Shown piece by piece: positions 12,555 to 16,378 of a DNA stretch of 16,378 nucleotides. Within the stretch, counting starts at the first letter, position 1. Every line of letters starts with the position of its first letter. Source of the DNA: JBCCGR01 sp039029195 (GTDB taxonomy: Bacteria > Pseudomonadota > Alphaproteobacteria > Rhizobiales > Rhizobiaceae). Made by a program: the position numbers and the translations under genes. Location: assembly GCA_039029195.1 (NCBI GenBank), contig JBCCGR010000069.1:1-16378 (forward strand), written 5' to 3'. The notes below the pieces were generated by a model. That model did no database searches. It was not told where the DNA came from and saw only the letters and a list, made by a program, of their open reading frames with translations.

Positions 12555-13325
12555 ATGACTCCCAAAGAACTCGTTCTCGCCCTCTTCATGGCTGCTTTTG
12601 TCGATCATGACCCGGACGCCGCCCGGCAATTGGTGACGCCGGACTACATTCAGCACAATCCGCAAGTGCAAACAGGTGCCGAAGGACTGACCAACATCAT
12701 CCCGCTTGTGAAGAAATCCGGCATGACCGTCACCACTCATCGTGTCATCACGGAAGGCGACATGGTGGTCTTGCACAACACGTTCGACAATGCCCACGCG
12801 TTTGGCGCGCCGTCACTGGCGGCATTCGATGTGTTCCGCGTGAAGGATGGAAAGGTTGTTGAGCACTGGGACAATCTGCAGCCCGTTCCAGACACCACCA
12901 TCTCCGGACGGGGCATGACCGACGGGCCCACCGAAATCACCGATCTGGAAAAGACCGAGGAGAACAAACAACTCGTGCTCGGCTTTGTACGCGATGTTCT
13001 GGGCGGTGCAGCCCCGGAAAACGTGACCAAATACATGGATCCCGCAGTCTACATGCAGCACAATCCGATGATTGGCGACGGGCTGGCCGGGCTTCAGGCG
13101 GCAATCAAGGCCTTTGCCGAACGGGGTCAGGTCATCACAAAATTTGAGCCGAAATTTGCGGTTGCGGAAGGCAACTTTGTCTTCGTCGCGACCGACGCCA
13201 TCATGGGTGGCGAGCGCTGGGCGTTCTTCGACCTGTGGCGTGTCGAGAACAGCAAGATCGTCGAGCACTGGGATGTGGTTGCCCCCATCCCCGCCGAGAT
13301 GGCGCACACCAACGGCAAGTTCTGA
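12555..13325 (+). CDS. SnoaL-like protein with two fused NTF2-like domains
   Basis: A 256-aa protein made of two SnoaL/NTF2-like units in tandem. Each has a helix start, a Y-[IM]-Q-H-N-P core followed by G-x-x-G-L, and a closing strand pair F-D-[VL]-[FW]-R-V-[KE]-[DN]-[GS]-K-[VI]-V-E-H-W-D. Unit 1 covers about residues 1-118 and unit 2 about 130-256, joined by an acidic linker. Single-unit relatives are annotated as SnoaL-like aldol-condensation enzymes or polyketide-cyclase-like proteins; the actual substrate is unknown. Cytosolic. Start is ATG 12555 with AGGA at 12542-12545; the open frame continues upstream to 12411 but includes the operators. It is divergent from an HxlR regulator, which probably controls it. 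Confidence 0.9.
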   Translation: MTPKELVLALFMAAFVDHDPDAARQLVTPDYIQHNPQVQTGAEGLTNIIPLVKKSGMTVTTHRVITEGDMVVLHNTFDNAHAFGAPSLAAFDVFRVKDGKVVEHWDNLQPVPDTTISGRGMTDGPTEITDLEKTEENKQLVLGFVRDVLGGAAPENVTKYMDPAVYMQHNPMIGDGLAGLQAAIKAFAERGQVITKFEPKFAVAEGNFVFVATDAIMGGERWAFFDLWRVENSKIVEHWDVVAPIPAEMAHTNGKF

Positions 13326-13341
13326 GCGGCTCATTCCGGTC

Positions 13342-13371
13342 ACCGGTGGGCGTCAGGATACGTCCACCGGT
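13342..13371 (+). terminator. Hairpin downstream of the SnoaL-like gene
   Basis: ACCGGTGGGCGT (13342-13353) pairs with ACGTCCACCGGT (13360-13371) through one G-T pair, loop CAGGAT. It starts 16 bp after the stop. The stem is strong but lacks a T-run, so it may stall RNA or protect the 3' end as much as terminate. Confidence 0.6.
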
Positions 13372-13426
13372 AATGCGGGGATTTACACCGTTGCTGGCCA
13401 TCAATGATCGAAGGATTTTCGAAGCC

Positions 13427-13768
13427 TCAGACCGCGTTGGCAGCAACCGGCCCGGTCTTCGAGTGTTCAAACCAGCCCAGAATGCGTCCAACCCCACGCC
13501 CGAAAAACCAGAATGAAGCAAGCGTTAAAACGACAGCCCCACCCAGGGTAACCACGGCGAATATCATGAACCATGCAGCGCCTGATCCGCTGCCGCCTGA
13601 GTTGGGCAAAAGCAAAAACCAGGTGGTGACAATGACCACCGGCAGAGACAGCAATCCCAACACATCGCCCACCAGCTTCATGAGCTGAAACTCGGGCTTG
13701 TTTTTTCGGTGCTTCGCTATCGCAAAAATCGCAACGACAGCGTGAATGGCGACAAACAAAAGTCCCAT
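13427..13768 (-). CDS. Small three-helix membrane protein of unknown function
   Basis: A 113-aa protein starting at ATG 13768, with GAGG at good spacing upstream. Hydrophobic segments lie at about residues 2-18 (L-L-F-V-A-I-H-A-V-V-A-I-F-A-I-A), 34-54 (G-L-L-S-L-P-V-V-I-V-T-T-W-F-L-L-L) and 70-93 (W-F-M-I-F-A-V-V-T-L-G-G-A-V-V). A basic loop (K-H-R-K-N-K) follows the first and a glycine/serine-rich loop (G-G-S-G-S-G) the second. The pattern of three helices with charged loops is coherent, which supports coding over the competing plus-strand frame. No family recognised; it is an inner-membrane protein by inference. It stands alone, convergent with the SnoaL-like gene. Confidence 0.65.
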   Translation of the reverse strand: MGLLFVAIHAVVAIFAIAKHRKNKPEFQLMKLVGDVLGLLSLPVVIVTTWFLLLPNSGGSGSGAAWFMIFAVVTLGGAVVLTLASFWFFGRGVGRILGWFEHSKTGPVAANAV

Positions 13769-13935
13769 GGATGCCTCACCCTTTGATCTTCTCAATCAGG
13801 GATAAGGATAACAGAAACTCTATAAGCTATTGGTTGCAGACCCGCATCAATTCTCGTGAATCCCTTCAGGATTTCTCAACCACGTTGTGGCGATTGACCC
13901 AACGGCACACCAAGAAAAAACGGATTGAAAAGCGC
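13769..13935. other. Gap between membrane protein start and dehydratase stop
   Basis: 167 bp with no supported gene. It should hold the promoter of the small membrane protein and the end of the acid-sugar operon. I see no strong terminator; CCAC-GTT-GTGG-type symmetry is too short to call. Confidence 0.4.
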
Positions 13936-15078
13936 CTAAAGAACAATCTCTCGAGCAGGCGTGAAGTGATCCAGATCCCGGGGCTGGTAAACGTACTGAT
14001 CAAAAATCTCCTTGTTCAGTTCAACACCCAGACCCGGCTTGTTGGGAAGTTCAAACGCGCCATCCTTCATAATCAAAGGCTCTTTCAGAACATCTTCGCG
14101 TTCCGGAACGGGGATGTATTCCATGATCCGAAAGTTCGGCATGCAAGCGGCGGCATGAATTGTTGCCGCTGTGCAAACCGGCCCGTTGCAATTGTGGGGA
14201 ATGACCGGACAGTAATACGCCTCAGCCATCATCGCGATCTTGCGCAGTTCGTTCATTCCACCGGTATAGATCGCATCAGGCTGGATGTAATCGCAGGCAT
14301 ATTTCTCAAGAACTTCGCGAAACTGATGCCGCGCCACATAGCGCTCTCCAGTGGCAATCGGTGTGGAAGTGGCACGCTTCAATTCCACAAACGCATCCAG
14401 ATTTTCTGGCGGCAGCGGCTCTTCGAAGAAATACAAATCATACTCCTCGAAACGCCTAGCCAATCGCTTTGCCTGTGGCAGATCAAAGCGTCCGTGGGCA
14501 TCCACCATCAGACTCACATCTGGCCCCACCGCTTCGCGCACCTGCCGCACACATTCGACCGTGATATGTTCCTGTTCGGGCGTCATTGAGTGAGGGGCAA
14601 AGCCAAACGGGCTCCATTTCAAAGCGCGAAATCCATTTTCAACCGCACGAGCCGCAGCTTCCGCATATTCACCAACGCTGGTTTTTCCCATGCGCGTTTT
14701 CATGAACCAGTAGTTGCCATAGGCGGGAATGCTGTAGCGCACCGGCCCGCCAAACAGCTCGTAGCAGGGCACACCCAACACCTTGCCCTTGATGTCCCAG
14801 CAGGCGATTTCGATGGCGCTCAGCGCCACATTGACGAGTAGGTCCGAACGCAGAAACTGGCCGCGATAGCGATCTTCCCACAGATACTCGATGGCGCGCG
14901 GATCTTTGCCGATTACGGTTCGCTTGTAGTCCTCGATCAATGTGACCATCGTGCGCTCAAACGGTTCGATGGTGGCCTCTCCAACGCCAGTTATGCCCTC
15001 GTCGGTCTCCACCTCAATGAACACCCAGTTCCGGCGATGCGCCTCAACCAGATAGGTCTTGATGTCGGTAATCTTCAT
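13936..15078 (-). CDS. Enolase-superfamily acid-sugar dehydratase, galactonate-dehydratase-like
   Basis: A 380-aa mandelate racemase/muconate lactonizing family enzyme. Active-site residues match E. coli D-galactonate dehydratase with a constant offset of ten: D193 and H195 in D-A-H-G-R, E219 in F-F-E-E-P, E245 in T-G-E-R-Y, H295 in P-H-N-C-N-G-P, and E320 in I-M-E-Y. In that subgroup Mg2+ is held by the D/E/E set, and a histidine pair abstracts the proton and expels the hydroxyl, giving a 2-keto-3-deoxy acid. The N-terminal capping domain is residues 1-115. The exact sugar acid cannot be read from sequence. It starts 5 bp after the stop of the upstream dehydrogenase gene, so they form an operon. 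Confidence 0.93.
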   Translation of the reverse strand: MKITDIKTYLVEAHRRNWVFIEVETDEGITGVGEATIEPFERTMVTLIEDYKRTVIGKDPRAIEYLWEDRYRGQFLRSDLLVNVALSAIEIACWDIKGKVLGVPCYELFGGPVRYSIPAYGNYWFMKTRMGKTSVGEYAEAAARAVENGFRALKWSPFGFAPHSMTPEQEHITVECVRQVREAVGPDVSLMVDAHGRFDLPQAKRLARRFEEYDLYFFEEPLPPENLDAFVELKRATSTPIATGERYVARHQFREVLEKYACDYIQPDAIYTGGMNELRKIAMMAEAYYCPVIPHNCNGPVCTAATIHAAACMPNFRIMEYIPVPEREDVLKEPLIMKDGAFELPNKPGLGVELNKEIFDQYVYQPRDLDHFTPAREIVL

Positions 15079-15083
15079 GGGTG

Positions 15084-16127
15084 TTACACCTGCTCCAGTT
15101 CGGCTGACAGGTCGAGCACCTGTTGCCAGGTCTCTTGTGGGACGGCGATGATACCGTTGCTCTTCTCGCGCTGCTCACGCTCGCGCTCTCCGGGAATTTC
15201 CACACGCTCAAATCCGTCCGCGGGCGGGCAATTTCGAAGATCGGAAAGAACGTCCTCTGCCGCCGCTTGAAGCGCTGAGGGTTCACGGAACTTGCGCGTG
15301 TCAATGGCCAGCAGGAACCAGTTGCACTCAGGCGATGATGGTCCCAGCATCGCCTCGCCGATCAGCTCAGCCATGAGCGCAAGCGCGTACCCCTTGTGCC
15401 CACCCATGGGCAAAATCGCCCCTCCGTCGAAATAATCGTCAGGGTTTCGGGTCGGCTTGCCATGCTTGTCGATCACGCAGTCTTCGGGAAGCAATGCACC
15501 TGCCGAACGAGCGGCATAGTTCCAGCCGCCGGCGATCTTGCCGGTGGCAAAATCCATCACCACCGGACCCCTGTCCCCGCCTGGCATTGCAATGCACCAC
15601 GGGTTTGTCGGGAGCATGCCCCGCGCGCCACCATAGGGCGCCACCATGCCGTGGACCCGGTGGTTGCCCCCTCCGGTGCAGATTGTGAGATACCCTTTTT
15701 CCGCTGCCTGTTCCGCGAAAGCCCCATGTCGACCCGTATGGCCGGTGTTCAGCACCGAAACCGCACCAAGGCCATTTTCACCCGTCAGCGATGTGACGGT
15801 TTCATAGGCAAGCGCCATTGTCGGAATGCCGTTTGCCATCCCGCCGTCAACGACGGTGACCCCGGCTTCTGTCTTGGAGATTTGCGGGCGAACCCCGAGT
15901 TTCATCTCTCCGGATCTCATGCGCTCGGCATACTGCATCACGCGCATCACACCGTGGCTTTCCATCCCGCAAAGGTTGGCCTCGATCAGATGATTGGTGA
16001 TGATATGGCTCTCGTCTTCAAAGCAGCCAAGGCGGATGAATATCTCGTGGATGATTGGTCTCGCTTCTGCGGCAGGGACCCCCGTCCGGCTTCCCCTCAA
16101 CTCGAGCTTCGTCGGTATGTCTGCCAT
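15084..16127 (-). CDS. Ldh2/MDH2-family NAD(P)-dependent 2-hydroxyacid dehydrogenase
   Basis: A 347-aa enzyme of the malate/L-lactate/ureidoglycolate dehydrogenase family, distinct from Rossmann-fold LDH. The motif E-S-H-G-V (His58) carries the family's conserved SHG, followed by N-T-G-H-T-G-R-H-G-A, the nucleotide-site region A-P-Y-G-G-A-R-G-M-L-P-T-N-P-W, and the late G-G-H-K-G-Y-A-L-A-L. It interconverts a 2-hydroxyacid or sugar-derived hydroxyacid and its keto acid. Start ATG 16127 (M-A-D-I-P-T) has AGAAGGA seven bases upstream; ATG or GTG starts up to 16151 are weaker. It is the first complete gene of a two-gene operon with the dehydratase. This pairing is typical of acid-sugar catabolic clusters. 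A carboxylate regulator or transporter gene is not visible inside the window. Confidence 0.93.
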   Translation of the reverse strand: MADIPTKLELRGSRTGVPAAEARPIIHEIFIRLGCFEDESHIITNHLIEANLCGMESHGVMRVMQYAERMRSGEMKLGVRPQISKTEAGVTVVDGGMANGIPTMALAYETVTSLTGENGLGAVSVLNTGHTGRHGAFAEQAAEKGYLTICTGGGNHRVHGMVAPYGGARGMLPTNPWCIAMPGGDRGPVVMDFATGKIAGGWNYAARSAGALLPEDCVIDKHGKPTRNPDDYFDGGAILPMGGHKGYALALMAELIGEAMLGPSSPECNWFLLAIDTRKFREPSALQAAAEDVLSDLRNCPPADGFERVEIPGEREREQREKSNGIIAVPQETWQQVLDLSAELEQV

Positions 16128-16339
16128 GAGTGATCCTTCTGAAATGCCCATCGACCACGTCCACCGGCGAGATGGTCGTGATCGAGTAGTTCACGAAAAC
16201 GAACAACTCGCAAGGCATCTCGTTGGGTGGACCAACTGCATCAGGGAAGGCTGGGCTGATCAGCCATAGCGGGAGACGAACGCGGGTTATCCACCAGGAA
16301 AAATGGCAGAGGCCGCAGAGCGACCCCTGTCCCATCGCA
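16128..16339. other. Gap upstream of the dehydrogenase gene
   Basis: 212 bp between the end of an upstream minus-strand frame and the dehydrogenase start. The overlapping frames here look random, and I see no gene. It may contain a separate promoter for the two-gene operon. Confidence 0.4.
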
Positions 16340-16378
16340 TCACTTGTTGAAGAACGCGGCCACCGCATCGGTCGATGC
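16340..16378 (-). CDS. Last 12 codons of a minus-strand gene cut by the window end
   Basis: An open frame enters from the right edge and ends A-S-T-D-A-V-A-A-F-F-N-K then TGA. An amphipathic tail ending in lysine is a common protein C-terminus, but the family cannot be named from 12 residues. Its orientation matches the acid-sugar operon. Confidence 0.35.
   Translation of the reverse strand, partial: ASTDAVAAFFNK

Noticed and set aside
13771..14589. Plus-strand frame of 272 codons
   Set aside because: Mostly antisense to the galactonate-dehydratase-like gene, whose catalytic residues are all present on the minus strand.
15396..16133. Plus-strand frame of 245 codons
   Set aside because: It is antisense to the Ldh2-type dehydrogenase; no recognisable motif.

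Overview
The window looks like a stretch of chromosome from a moderately GC-rich, metabolically versatile proteobacterium, most likely an alphaproteobacterium (Hyphomicrobiales or Rhodobacterales type). The reasons are the gene families present: a TRAP solute receptor, a BCCT osmolyte transporter, IclR, HxlR and ArsR regulators, a soluble P450 and a class II HDAC-like amidohydrolase. There is no rRNA, tRNA, CRISPR array, transposase or integrase, so the placement rests on gene content and style only.

Layout. (1) 1-383 is the 3' part of a flavin/PPOX-fold protein. (2) 443-3625 is a small catabolic neighbourhood: an IclR regulator, an orphan TRAP periplasmic receptor on the minus strand, and a divergent cytochrome P450. 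The receptor/P450 promoter region holds an IclR-like palindrome and two other dyads. (3) 3637-6065 is a compositionally distinct block with two unrecognised divergent genes (503 and 176 aa) and perhaps a 45-aa third. It sits exactly between the convergent P450 and HDAC-like genes and is bounded by a perfect 15-bp direct repeat, CTAACCCACCAGCAC. Each repeat copy carries a stop codon of the flanking gene. Removing the block plus one repeat restores two convergent genes whose stop codons overlap, so this is most simply a clean cassette insertion, with no recombinase of its own. (4) 6066-7175 encodes a 369-aa class II HDAC-like amidohydrolase. (5) 7323-8779 is an arsR-arsC-arsH operon without an efflux pump, driven from a promoter overlapped by a 12-bp-arm inverted repeat. 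(6) 8848-10428 is a BCCT transporter sharing a terminator with the ars operon. (7) 10696-11909 holds a YaiI/YqxD protein and a divergent MOSC protein. (8) 11994-13325 is a two-cysteine HxlR regulator divergent from a tandem-duplicated SnoaL-like protein, with three GTA-N9-TAC dyads between them. (9) 13427-13768 is a small membrane protein. (10) 13936-16127 is a two-gene operon of an Ldh2/MDH2-type dehydrogenase and a galactonate-dehydratase-like enolase-superfamily enzyme, probably for acid-sugar catabolism. The last 39 bases hold the tail of another minus-strand gene.

The best candidate for something undescribed is the 3.6-6.1 kb cassette. Its genes match no family I recognise, its divergent start region is strikingly AT-rich, and its edges are defined to the base. 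The HxlR/SnoaL operators and the IclR-type palindrome are the next most useful leads because they make testable regulon predictions.
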